Assembly: GCF_007289895.1 (NCBI RefSeq)
Contig: NZ_CP041660.1
Coordinates: forward strand, 3,720,001 to 3,784,000
Length of the DNA: 64,000 nucleotides
Source: Catenovulum sediminis
GTDB lineage: Bacteria; Pseudomonadota; Gammaproteobacteria; Enterobacterales; Alteromonadaceae
Direction: 5' to 3'
The notes under the pieces were generated by a model. That model saw nothing but the letters and a program-made list of their open reading frames with translations, had not been told where the DNA came from and ran no database searches. Positions 18,101 to 25,318 of the stretch are shown here, piece by piece (the first letter of the stretch is position 1; each line of letters starts with the position of its first letter). The position numbers and the translations under genes are program-made.

Positions 18101-18159
18101 CGACATAAATCGACTTGTTGTTTGATTTGGTTGATTAATTCATCTGAAAGTCGTGCCAT
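15118..18159 (-). CDS. CHC2 primase / Toprim / ATPase fusion, copy 2 (complete)
   Basis: A 1013-residue replication protein. It has a DnaG-type CHC2 zinc finger (C41, H44, C62, C65), a primase core, then a Toprim domain (E284 in CESLIDAM, D330 and D332 in YDRDDAG). A linker with Pro/Gln/Thr repeats (about 400-430) leads to an ATPase-like C-terminal half with a Walker A-like loop SSSAAGKSS (593-601) and an acidic Walker B-like strand (ILAISEEEG). Primase-helicase fusions of this kind are used by satellites, plasmids and integrative elements for self-replication. It is the first gene of an operon with the recombinase and is divergent from the regulator. Confidence 0.88.
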   Translation of the reverse strand: MARLSDELINQIKQQVDLCRLVESQGYKLKSHGVKDKALCCPFHDDKTESCVITPSKNLFNCFGCGESGSVIDWVMKTQGVSFRHAVEILTASDIHSHAALAHPCASQDISSLVASEAEPTTKAVKYGTTQKLPTPLSGDADSQATLQQVVGYYHQTLKQSPEALAYLKQRGLEHPKLIDTFQLGFANRTLGYRLPQKNRQAGADIRGKLQQLGILRQSGHEHFNGSIVVPVVDEQNHIVEIYGRKLLDNLRKGTPKHTYLPGPHQGVWNIQALSATDEIILCESLIDAMTFWVHGFRNVTASYGTNGFIDDHLQAFKQHQIKRVLIAYDRDDAGNKAADSLAEQLMNQGFEVFRILFPKGMDANEYARQVKPAQKSLGLAIRKAQWLGKGVGPEKMYPTEAAAIPEQAMPTQTTPEQNMPEQTDLDENASASNELIITLDNRRYRIRGLDKNQSVEQLKVNLLVSLEDSFHVDNLDIYSARARHLYIKQASLELCVSEDDIKKDLGHILLKLESLQDKKQQNKQAQTSQHNHLTEAERKAALELLNSPSLLSRILQDFEACGVIGEETNKLVGYLAAVSRKLDKPLAVMIQSSSAAGKSSLMDAVLNMTPTEERIQFSSMTGQSLYYMGETNLKHKILAISEEEGADQAAYALKLLQSEGEVSIASTGKNPVTGNLETQQYKVEGPVMLMMTTTAIDIDEELMNRCLVLSVNETREQTEAIHKMQRQRQTIEGLLAENNKKDVIHLHQNAQRLLRPLLVANPYAEQLTFLSDKTRTRRDHMKYLTLIRAIALLHQYQREIKRIEHKGQLLEYIEVTHSDIQVANHLAHEVLGRTLDELPPQTRKLLHFIHKMVLDACQTQKIQQSDYRFTRKAVRDYSGWGNTQLKVHIKRLEEMEYLLVHRGSRGHSFIYELLYTGEHEGRFLQGLLDVENNSQYQCDASKSGLQALLSGEPSHLSGAGHPQVGTKSAGSHPTSSQQPQAMAHTLPKIEENEPIGVNGQILSYLQKGAARA

Positions 18160-18194
18160 TTTGGGTGTTTCCTAAAAAACCTGTCAATACCTAA

Positions 18195-18238
18195 AGAGTA
18201 AAAATAACTCTGTTGAAGAGTACTCTATTTTAGAGTAC
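18195..18238. promoter_or_regulatory. Candidate operator cluster (copy 2)
   Basis: The same AGAGTA/TACTCT palindromes as at 3873-3916, including TACTCTA-TTT-TAGAGTA at 18221-18237. They lie between the divergent primase and regulator genes and probably bind the regulator. Confidence 0.6.
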
Positions 18239-18272
18239 ATTAAATTGCAAGTTAAAAACAGGGGTTATTATC

Positions 18273-18659
18273 ATGCCATCGATTCATTATTGGACTCGGC
18301 ATATGCCAACCATAGACAAACTGTTTTATCAACAATTAGGTCAACGTATTGCTTTTTTTAGGAAAGAAGCGGATTTAACTCAGTCTCAGTTGGCTGAGTT
18401 ATTGGGTATTTCTCAACAAACTATGGCGCACTACGAGGTGGGACGTTTACGTATTTCTGTTGAGCTATTAAGTAAATTGGCACAAACCTTAACCATTGGT
18501 ATTGAGCAATTACTGCAAGAGCCTGTGCCGAATCAAACAACTAAGCGTGGACCAACTTCTTTGCTGCAAAAACAAATTGAACAGGTAAGCCAATTGCCCC
18601 GAGCTAAACAGAAGTTTGTGAGTGAAATGCTAGATGCTGTGATACAGCAAAACTCTTGA
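18273..18659 (+). CDS. XRE-family HTH transcriptional regulator, copy 2
   Basis: Matches 3951-4337 in sequence: 128 residues, XRE HTH at about 20-78, basic helical tail. It is divergent from the primase gene with palindromes between them, so it is a likely repressor of the mobile unit. With two identical regulator genes in the cell, both units would be controlled together. Confidence 0.85.
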   Translation: MPSIHYWTRHMPTIDKLFYQQLGQRIAFFRKEADLTQSQLAELLGISQQTMAHYEVGRLRISVELLSKLAQTLTIGIEQLLQEPVPNQTTKRGPTSLLQKQIEQVSQLPRAKQKFVSEMLDAVIQQNS

Positions 18660-19025
18660 GGTAAAGCGGCTAAGAGATAGCCGCTAAGAAAAAACGGTAG
18701 TGCTTAACATTTAGATAAGCGCACTCGAATTTAGCCATTAAATTCAATACCTTATCTAAAAACGCGCACCTAACGATTTATATATATATCAGATGAAACG
18801 AACCCATTTTTTGTATATATTTCAAATGCATAACACCTAATGCAGGTGCTGCATAGGGTGTGATAATCATTCTATTCTAAAATCGAAGATTTTTAGGGTC
18901 TAAAAACAAGTAAAGCAGCCAATGGCTGCTTGCAATAAAATAACTAAATACATCAAGCCTGAAACTTTAATCTTAATCAATTGGTGTAGTGGTCAATTTA
19001 ACTTGGCGACTACATGAATAAAGTA
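18660..19025. other. Intergenic region with hairpins (copy 2)
   Basis: No gene was seen. It repeats 4338-4703, with hairpins after the regulator stop (about 18665-18685) and a GCAGCC-AAT-GGCTGC hairpin near 18914-18932 between the convergent genes. Confidence 0.4.
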
Positions 19026-19442
19026 TCACTGACCAAGATCACTAATCAGGCAATTAAAATCCAACAAAGGCCTTGTTGCTGTATAACCATACTTACTATA
19101 ACCATCCCACATCTCAGCAAAGTGGATTTGAGCGCCATTGCCTGCAACAGTAAAATAATAATTATCCTCAACACCTTCGATCTTTAGATAATACTTCACT
19201 GTCGTATGGCCCACATTGTAGCGAATTGTTGCCACTTCCATACAGCTATAAAAAGTGTTACCTAAAAGACCTTGTTTAAATGGCCGCCCACCAGTTTTTA
19301 ATTCATTCAAATCTGAGTACAACCAAAATTTAGACTCACTAGAAATCCCATTTAAAACATTGCGATATGGATCTAGATTTGGTACACAAGCTACAACCCA
19401 TAAGCATATGAAGAGCACTTTATGTAAACTAAAATTAGTCAT
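19026..19442 (-). CDS. Small lipoprotein, candidate immunity protein (copy 2)
   Basis: About 138 residues with a lipoprotein signal (lipobox VVAC near residue 19). The ATG at 19442 lies 2 bases after the toxin-tip stop codon at 19445, so the pair is translated together. An earlier TTG at 19454 would overlap the toxin gene. The family is unknown. Position after a polymorphic-toxin tip makes immunity the best guess, and lipid anchoring suggests protection at the periplasmic side of the membrane. Confidence 0.68.
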   Translation of the reverse strand: MTNFSLHKVLFICLWVVACVPNLDPYRNVLNGISSESKFWLYSDLNELKTGGRPFKQGLLGNTFYSCMEVATIRYNVGHTTVKYYLKIEGVEDNYYFTVAGNGAQIHFAEMWDGYSKYGYTATRPLLDFNCLISDLGQ

Positions 19443-19444
19443 TT

Positions 19445-20443
19445 CTAGTCCCATATTTTTTCCCAGATATATCCTGGTATTTCTCTATATTTCAACGTAG
19501 TTGGGGATATAGGAGCGCCATAACCAAACTGCGTATGACCTTCGATTGTAGGTGTGCCTAATCCCAAAGTAAGCTGGATGCCGGTATGGCTCTTTTGCCC
19601 TAGAGAAGGCATAGTCGTAATAGCTTCGACCGTCCCAGAAAATAACGCTGCGACTTGTCCACCACTTGCGTTGTACATACCTTCCATAGTGCTAGCCCAA
19701 TCTGATGTATTAAATAAGGTAAATTCAATGCCAGCATCAACCCCAGGAACTCCAACAGTAGCGCCACCTTGAGCACTCCAATATCTTCCAAATGACACCT
19801 CCTGCCTAGAGAAATCCATATTAAAGAAAATACCTGCGGCACCAGCTCCCCCTATACCAGCATCACCGCTGATAGAAGAACCAACAGCAAACGTAAACCC
19901 AGAATTTTCAACCGACATCCAATCAATAGATGAATCATTTAAAATAGAGCTTTCTAGATCAATACCTTGATCCATCCTCGTTGTATCCATTCCTAAATCA
20001 ACCCAAGGTGTATATTTAGCAATATCCAGCTCTAAATCAGGTATTAGAGTGTTTTTCTGAATCCATTCTGAGTTAGCTAAATCGCTATTTTGGCGATAGT
20101 CTTTGTATTGCTCTTCATATGCTTTGAAGTCAGCATCGATGCGCTGCCTCTCAGCAACAGTGTGTTCTCGGCGCATACTTTCTTTTTGGCTACGAGCTAT
20201 TTGCAGTACTTCAAAATCCGCATCAAATTTATCTCGTTGCGCTTGGCCTGTTTTGTTGATGCTGTTTGTTGATTCTTTTTCAGCGCCAGCAGTCGTACTT
20301 TTGGCTATATCTGCCATTGGCTCATCAATATTGCCGAGCTTGTCTAAATTAATTAATTTATTAGCTCGGTCATTAATGGCTTTTTGCTCTGCTGCCGTTA
20401 AATCTTTTTCAGCACTCATCCCCTCAACAATGCTATTCCCCAA
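19445..20443 (-). CDS. Orphan polymorphic-toxin C-terminal tip (cassette 1)
   Basis: 332 residues from a TTG start. The region before it stays open back to the stop codon of the preceding gene, so the piece has no normal start and looks like a displaced C-terminal end. It begins in the shared motif (AF)GNALGNSIVEGM, continues with a linker of about 100 residues shared with cassette 3 (SAEKDLTAAEQKA, TTAGAEKESTNS), then a unique glycine-rich beta-like toxin part from about residue 160. No catalytic motif is recognised. A lipoprotein immunity candidate follows directly. Such tips recombine onto a full-length Rhs-like effector to change its toxin. Confidence 0.75.
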   Translation of the reverse strand: MGNSIVEGMSAEKDLTAAEQKAINDRANKLINLDKLGNIDEPMADIAKSTTAGAEKESTNSINKTGQAQRDKFDADFEVLQIARSQKESMRREHTVAERQRIDADFKAYEEQYKDYRQNSDLANSEWIQKNTLIPDLELDIAKYTPWVDLGMDTTRMDQGIDLESSILNDSSIDWMSVENSGFTFAVGSSISGDAGIGGAGAAGIFFNMDFSRQEVSFGRYWSAQGGATVGVPGVDAGIEFTLFNTSDWASTMEGMYNASGGQVAALFSGTVEAITTMPSLGQKSHTGIQLTLGLGTPTIEGHTQFGYGAPISPTTLKYREIPGYIWEKIWD

Positions 20444-20470
20444 CGCATTGCCAAAGGCATTTAATTGACA

Positions 20471-21055
20471 TCAAACCGGCTTTAGTTTTTCTTTTTTGAT
20501 TATGTCTTTTTCTGGGTAGTAAACAGAGTCACATAAAAAATCCCACGCACCATTTTCCCCTTCCACTGTTGTGTCATACAAATAAAGTGCTTTTTCCGTC
20601 CCCGGTATTTTACGCAAATAAAGTTGTCTATATAACTCGGTGTAACCTTCTATTGTCTGTTGAACCTTATATGTTTTTCCATCTGTAAAATGAATAATGT
20701 AACCAGGGAAAAATGAATGATAGGCTCGAGATTCTTGATATGGTTCCTGCTTAACCATTTTCACTTCTTCCCAAGAGTGCTCCCCATTTTTGAGCACATC
20801 TATACCCGATTTTGATAGCGTAATTTTTTGTTTTTTTACGTGTCGATAACTACTCCACGCGGTCCACCACATTAAAAGTGCAAAAAAAGCACTTAAAGCA
20901 TCAAATTCCCATTCATTTTCAATACTAAGCGAGTAAATCATCAATCCTGTGGTTGAGGCTATTGCAATCAAATTACGATTCACAAAATGCCAGAACGACT
21001 TAGGCTGGCACCTGTAGGTTTTCTCGAGCAATTGCTTGGTGGGTCGATGCTTCAT
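20471..21055 (-). CDS. Candidate immunity membrane protein for cassette 2
   Basis: A 194-residue protein with two hydrophobic segments (about 25-45 and 55-70) and a C-terminal soluble part. The ATG shares a base with the toxin stop codon (TAATG), so the two are translationally coupled. No family is recognised. A two-helix membrane immunity protein fits a toxin that attacks the inner membrane. Its stop codon is followed within 15 bases by the FGNALGN codons of cassette 1, showing how tightly cassettes are packed. Confidence 0.7.
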   Translation of the reverse strand: MKHRPTKQLLEKTYRCQPKSFWHFVNRNLIAIASTTGLMIYSLSIENEWEFDALSAFFALLMWWTAWSSYRHVKKQKITLSKSGIDVLKNGEHSWEEVKMVKQEPYQESRAYHSFFPGYIIHFTDGKTYKVQQTIEGYTELYRQLYLRKIPGTEKALYLYDTTVEGENGAWDFLCDSVYYPEKDIIKKEKLKPV

Positions 21056-22422
21056 TATTGAGAAACACCATTATTATAAGCTTTACCCAGAAACCAACTT
21101 GAGCCATTATCCAACACACGCTGTAGCTCTTGCTGCGGGAAAAAACGATTGAATTTGTCATTTTGCAAAGTAAATTGGTATTTAGGCGCCCATACACCGG
21201 CGGTCAGTGAGCTTATAACACCAGAATAAAGAATATCGTTTGCGTTAAATCCCTCTCCTGTCATTAACTGCTCTGAAAATTTACTTAAAGCCCCGCCACC
21301 AAAACCACCTATAAATGCAGAGCCAACAACTCCCTTCGAATTTAATAATCGCGTAGTAGAATTTGCTCCAAAACCACCAACAAAACCAGAGCCAAACGAA
21401 ATAGCCAAATCATCTATACCTGCATTGGGATTATACATGCGTTCCAAGCCTGCGTTTAAACTGCCCGAAAGTATACCTGCGCCAAAATCAACAGGTTTAA
21501 TATACGGATTTCGAGCAAGAGCTCCGAGCCCATTATTTAATGTCGCAGCAAATCCTGTGTAATTAACTTGGCCAAGCCTAACTGCGTTTAAACCTCTAGT
21601 GCCATTAAGAGCCAAACCATTCAACTGAGTTCCGCCCGCACCACGCCAGCCGTAGGCTTGAAATTGAGAGTACGCATGACGACCAACATCATCAACCAGG
21701 TTCATTGAAGCTCGGCCTAAAGAAACTAGCCCTCGTCCTGCTAATACGCTAACGCCGCCAAGTAACGGAACTGTCGCAACAGCAGTCATGATATTAATAG
21801 CTGTTGATTGAAGTTGTTGAGTGGTTTTAAAACCTTCATTACGCGCAAAAGCCATTCGTGTAGCTGAATCATTCATATCAATAATTCCACCGGTCGGCCT
21901 ACCAAGATCAACTCTACGCATTCTACTTTCATAAATAGCTTGGCGCTCTGCGGAACTAATTGCTAAGGCATTTTGTTGTGTGTCGATTCTGTGGTGGTAC
22001 ATCATTGAGCTAATCCCCAATGCCGAACCACTTGTCGATAAGTCGTTACCAGCCCAATTTAAGAAGGAACTATGGATCTGCTTCGCAGTATCAAACGTGC
22101 CGTCAATTCGACCTCGGAATATATCACTCATAGCATTACCATCTTTGTATCGGGTAAAATGAACGTTTCCGTCTTTGTCGTAAGCACCGTGAATACCACT
22201 AAATCCACGCTTATCGCTTCCGCCTGATGAGCCAATGTCATCTGAGATATCCTCAAACGACACCCCCTCATCTTCGTACACTTTTTGAATGGCTAATTTC
22301 TTAGTCGTGTCGTCTGCGTCACTATTTTGGATTTCTTGGATTTTTGCTGCAGCCTTGCTACTGCCATCCCCTTTCATCCCCTCAACAATGCTATTGCCCA
22401 ACGCATTGCCAAAAGCAATCAA
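21055..22422 (-). CDS. Orphan polymorphic-toxin C-terminal tip (cassette 2)
   Basis: A 455-residue protein starting MIAFGNALGNSIVEGM, the shared boundary motif. After it the sequence differs from cassettes 1 and 3 (KGDGSSKAAAKIQEI...). The middle has a pre-toxin-like region with hydrophobic and glycine-rich stretches (TAINIMTAVATVPLLGGVS; FGSGFVGGFG; GGFGGGAL). The end (FTLQNDKFNRFFPQQELQRV...) is soluble. The layout resembles the hydrophobic pre-toxin plus tip of Rhs-type effectors. No active-site motif is recognised. The start has no good ribosome site, which fits a silent cassette. Confidence 0.75.
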   Translation of the reverse strand: MIAFGNALGNSIVEGMKGDGSSKAAAKIQEIQNSDADDTTKKLAIQKVYEDEGVSFEDISDDIGSSGGSDKRGFSGIHGAYDKDGNVHFTRYKDGNAMSDIFRGRIDGTFDTAKQIHSSFLNWAGNDLSTSGSALGISSMMYHHRIDTQQNALAISSAERQAIYESRMRRVDLGRPTGGIIDMNDSATRMAFARNEGFKTTQQLQSTAINIMTAVATVPLLGGVSVLAGRGLVSLGRASMNLVDDVGRHAYSQFQAYGWRGAGGTQLNGLALNGTRGLNAVRLGQVNYTGFAATLNNGLGALARNPYIKPVDFGAGILSGSLNAGLERMYNPNAGIDDLAISFGSGFVGGFGANSTTRLLNSKGVVGSAFIGGFGGGALSKFSEQLMTGEGFNANDILYSGVISSLTAGVWAPKYQFTLQNDKFNRFFPQQELQRVLDNGSSWFLGKAYNNGVSQ

Positions 22423-22437
22423 ACTTACAAAGCATTA

Positions 22438-23301
22438 TTAGCTCTGATCTAGCACTTGTTTAGCATGCTCTAATTGTTCAGGTAAAACCATATTAGATTT
22501 CGAATATTCAACCAACTCGGAATAACAATTTCTCGACATTTCTCTATCTTTCATCTGCTCGTAAACACCGCACAAAGCATACATAACACGTCCGGATTTG
22601 CCGTTATTCTGCATGTAACTTAATGCAAATTTAGTTGCTCTCTCTAAACCTCCATGGTCTGCAATAAATTGTATATAAGACTCTAACATCGCTAAATCGT
22701 TGCCATTTTTTTCAAAAGCTTCGATGTAGATCGCATTGGCTTCTTCTAGCCGACCTGCATAAGCCAACGCATCAGCATATTGGATGATGTAATACCGATA
22801 TTGTGGATGTTCAACATATTTAGATACGTCATAATATCTTTCATATACGGCTATCGACTCTTCAAAAAAACCAAAGTCATACAACAAAATTGCATACGAT
22901 ATTAAGTATGAAAAACCATTCAACTCCATAAATGTTCGCAAATTGCGTTGCTTCCCTGAGTTATCGATACTCTTATATACGTCCAACCCCTTTCGCCCCA
23001 ATAAAACAGATGCTCTTACAATTTTCTGGGTATTTTCATCTAGCTCTTGCAAGTTTTTATTTGGCTGTATTTGCGCAGTATTAAAAATAGCAACCATAAA
23101 ATATGGTTCAAACCGTTCAGGATATTCTTTAAGTAGTGTTTCAGCCAATCGCTTAGCACTATACACATCACCTCTAGAATAAAACGCGACTGCTGTTTCT
23201 GCTTGTTCAGCAAATTCAAGATTTTTATCTTTATAATCAGAACAACCAGAAGCTAACAGCAACGACAGTAGAAGAGTAACAACCTTCATTAATTTATACA
23301 T
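22438..23301 (-). CDS. TPR-like lipoprotein, candidate immunity protein for cassette 3
   Basis: 287 residues. The signal peptide with lipobox LLASGC places the lipidated Cys near residue 20. The rest is alpha-helical with repeat spacing like tetratricopeptide repeats (FYSRGDVYSAKRLAETLLKEYP; YAGRLEEANAIYIEAFEKNG). TPR lipoproteins have many roles. Here the gene begins 2 bases after the toxin-tip stop codon, so immunity is the likeliest function. It may bind the toxin in the periplasm. Confidence 0.7.
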   Translation of the reverse strand: MYKLMKVVTLLLSLLLASGCSDYKDKNLEFAEQAETAVAFYSRGDVYSAKRLAETLLKEYPERFEPYFMVAIFNTAQIQPNKNLQELDENTQKIVRASVLLGRKGLDVYKSIDNSGKQRNLRTFMELNGFSYLISYAILLYDFGFFEESIAVYERYYDVSKYVEHPQYRYYIIQYADALAYAGRLEEANAIYIEAFEKNGNDLAMLESYIQFIADHGGLERATKFALSYMQNNGKSGRVMYALCGVYEQMKDREMSRNCYSELVEYSKSNMVLPEQLEHAKQVLDQS

Positions 23302-23303
23302 TG

Positions 23304-24452
23304 CTATTCAAAAAGTCCTCTCGGGCGTATATAAGGGTTTCCATTGCCGCTTTCAGGAATACCAATTCGATAAGCCGCTTGTAACGGAGATAAATAAACC
23401 GCTTGGTTAACGTGCTCTTTTGGATAATACCCTGGTGCAGGATTTAACGAATACTTAAAGTGACCTGAAACATCAGCATGGTTTACTCCAGTTGAATCAC
23501 GATAGAAGTCAATGGTGGTAACTCGATCATTACCCAGAGCTATTTGTCGACTAACATTCGCATATTTGTGAGCCCCAGTAGACAATGCATCAACAGCGCT
23601 AACTACGCCGCGTTTTAAGCTGCGAGAGCTATCCATGTTAGTTTCGGAATTAATATCCCAACTGTTCGGTAACTGACTTGCTGGTTCCATAAACAAAGAT
23701 GAAAAACTTCTTTTGTCTACAAGTGTTGCATAATACGTCAGATCGCCTTTTGAAACTAAGCCTGTATTCAATAATTGTGTCGCTGGAACGTTACTATCAG
23801 CAGCCCCACCTAGCATTGATAAAACAACATTTTCAAAGTCACTGGTAGAGGTGGTTTCAGCATACCTTGTATTATTCAATTTCTGATACAACTCGCCTGC
23901 AGAAGTAAGGTTTTCTGTTTTGAGCATGCGTGGATCGTTTAATACTGGATCACGCACCCACTCTGTGTTCAACAATATGCTGCCTTCTAGATCAAATCCG
24001 TTTGACAACATATCTGGTAGCGCAATTTCTGGCTTAAAGGTATTCTGATATACCCACTCATCAACCAAAGGGACGCTAACTTTTTTCGCGCTCAAATCTG
24101 CATCTAAATTTTGTTTATACGAAACAGTATCACTTCGTCTTTGGCTTTCTTTTTGACTTCTAACAACCTGCGCTACTTCAAAATCAGCATCAAATTTATC
24201 TCGTTGCGCTTGGCCTGTTTTGTTGATGCTGTTTGTTGATTCTTTTTCAGCGCCAGCAGTCGTACTTTTGGCGATATCTGCCATTGGCTCATCAATATTA
24301 CCGAGCTTGTCCAAATTAATTAACTTATTAGCTCGGTCTTCAATGGCTTTTTGCTCTGCTGCCGTTAAATCTTTTTCAGCACTCATCCCCTCAACAATGC
24401 TATTACCCAACGCATTGCCAAAGGCGTCGTAATGATACAGATTTCTTTTCAT
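23304..24452 (-). CDS. Orphan polymorphic-toxin C-terminal tip (cassette 3)
   Basis: 382 residues beginning MKRNLYHYDAFGNALGNSIVEGM. The linker up to about residue 120 is nearly identical to cassette 1, then the sequence diverges into a unique tip. No catalytic motif is recognised. Some segments (TTIDFYRDSTGVNHADVSGHF) look like a folded effector domain. The first residues, including YHYDAFGN, look like a short carry-over of an Rhs/YD-type frame but could be chance. It is the most upstream cassette of the array, with the immunity gene following directly. Confidence 0.75.
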   Translation of the reverse strand: MKRNLYHYDAFGNALGNSIVEGMSAEKDLTAAEQKAIEDRANKLINLDKLGNIDEPMADIAKSTTAGAEKESTNSINKTGQAQRDKFDADFEVAQVVRSQKESQRRSDTVSYKQNLDADLSAKKVSVPLVDEWVYQNTFKPEIALPDMLSNGFDLEGSILLNTEWVRDPVLNDPRMLKTENLTSAGELYQKLNNTRYAETTSTSDFENVVLSMLGGAADSNVPATQLLNTGLVSKGDLTYYATLVDKRSFSSLFMEPASQLPNSWDINSETNMDSSRSLKRGVVSAVDALSTGAHKYANVSRQIALGNDRVTTIDFYRDSTGVNHADVSGHFKYSLNPAPGYYPKEHVNQAVYLSPLQAAYRIGIPESGNGNPYIRPRGLFE

Positions 24453-24702
24453 GTCCTTAGCCCTTTCTGTCTACCCCGTAAACTTCGCTTTATGATCAAT
24501 AGTTTACTGAAATTCTAACCCAGTCACCTAAAATATTTATCAACACATCATACTGATAGGCTTTATAACTGTCTGTAATTTGCCTTGTATAATTACCTAT
24601 TCTAAATTCACGGTTGCTTAGCGCGCTTAGCAGCGCCATAATTGCGCTTTCAGTTTAGCAATTTTGCAATTATAAAAAGCACAGGTATAAAACACTGTAT
24701 TT
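24453..24702. other. Upstream region of the sbcB remnant
   Basis: 250 bases between the divergent toxin cassette and the exonuclease-I-like start. It contains an inverted-repeat-rich stretch (TAGCGCGCTTAGCAGCGCCATAA region near 24617-24640) and AT-rich sequence that may be the original promoter of the truncated gene. No gene was found. Confidence 0.35.
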
Positions 24703-24753
24703 ATGAACAACACTATACAACCTACCATCCTCTGGCATGATTTTGAGATATAA
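24703..24753 (+). pseudogene. sbcB: 5' end of exonuclease I gene (sbcB-like), truncated after 16 codons
   Basis: The frame reads MNNTIQPTILWHDFEI and then TAA. PTILWHDFE matches the start of exonuclease I (SbcB) of marine gammaproteobacteria, where HDxET is the first DEDD exonuclease motif. The match ends at that motif, after which the sequence becomes AT-rich and unrelated. I infer that a host sbcB gene was cut here, by the island or prophage to the right or by a past deletion. The rest of the gene is not in the window. Only about 15 residues support this. Confidence 0.5.
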
Positions 24754-25044
24754 ATAAAAAACCTTAAATATCAAATCATTAAAACAAATATAAAAATAGT
24801 ATACACATTCATATACACATCACTGTATCGTGACTATGTTGACACATTCAATTCACTAAGTTAGCATTTGTTATTGAACAATTTTTAACTCTCGGTATCT
24901 AACTGTTATAAACAGTAGACGAGTTAAAAAATAAAACCAGTTTAGGAATAACATTGTGCGTCAATGTTGATGTTGAAGTGACACTCCAAATAGATGTAAA
25001 CCTCAAATTTGAAATTAACCATTTTATTTTAGAGGAAAGCGAAT
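24754..25044. other. AT-rich intergenic stretch after the sbcB remnant
   Basis: No gene was recognised. It includes direct repeats of ATACACAT-type sequence (about 24798-24822) and a small hairpin TAACTGTTATAAACAGT (about 24899-24915). It may be one end of an inserted element. Confidence 0.35.
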
Positions 25045-25164
25045 ATGACGAGTAAAATTTTAAAAAGCGTGAAAAAAAGAATCGTGGCGTGTCTGAGGGA
25101 TGCTATGGAGCAGATTCTATTTGGAGCGAGTCTCTTAACTGAAAATAAACAAACAATGCCCTAA
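25045..25164 (+). CDS. Small basic 39-residue protein
   Basis: Begins MTSKILKSVKKRIVAC and ends TENKQTMP. A strong ribosome site (GAGGAAA) lies 8 bases before the ATG. The first half is basic and amphipathic and the middle (AMEQILFGASLL) is hydrophobic, so a membrane-active or DNA-associated peptide is possible. The family is unknown. It is followed within 15 bases by a tRNA T-arm-like sequence. Confidence 0.45.
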   Translation: MTSKILKSVKKRIVACLRDAMEQILFGASLLTENKQTMP

Positions 25165-25177
25165 AAGAGCGCTATGA

Positions 25178-25200
25178 GGGGGTTCGACTCCCCCATCTCT
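25178..25200 (+). other. tRNA T-arm-like sequence, possible attachment-site remnant
   Basis: GGGGG-TTCGACT-CCCCC has the 5-bp stem and 7-base loop of a tRNA/tmRNA T arm, followed by ATCTCT where the acceptor strand would be. No matching 5' acceptor or anticodon arm occurs upstream, so this is not a complete gene. Integrative elements often duplicate exactly this 3' part of tRNA or tmRNA genes. It could also be a simple hairpin. Confidence 0.4.
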
Positions 25201-25318
25201 CAATACCAAATGGAATTGATTAATATGTAATTGAATTAAACTATAAACTAAAATATTACAGATTTGATTTGATTATATATTTATTAATAAATGCGAACAT
25301 AAAACGAGACACAAAGGA

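Larger units (their letters stand above)
14322..20455. repeat. Copy 2 of long direct repeat, uninterrupted, 6.1 kb within the window
   Basis: Holds most of the recombinase, the primase, regulator, lipoprotein and toxin tip in the same order and orientation as copy 1. Identity ends at 20455 in the FGNALGN codons, the same motif where all four toxin cassettes diverge. The repeat therefore extends left at least as far as the window edge allows and stops at a cassette boundary on the right. Confidence 0.92.

Noticed and set aside
25045-25200. Complete tRNA or tmRNA gene
   Set aside because: Only the T-arm is present. No complementary 5' acceptor strand, D-arm, anticodon arm or tag-reading region was found upstream.
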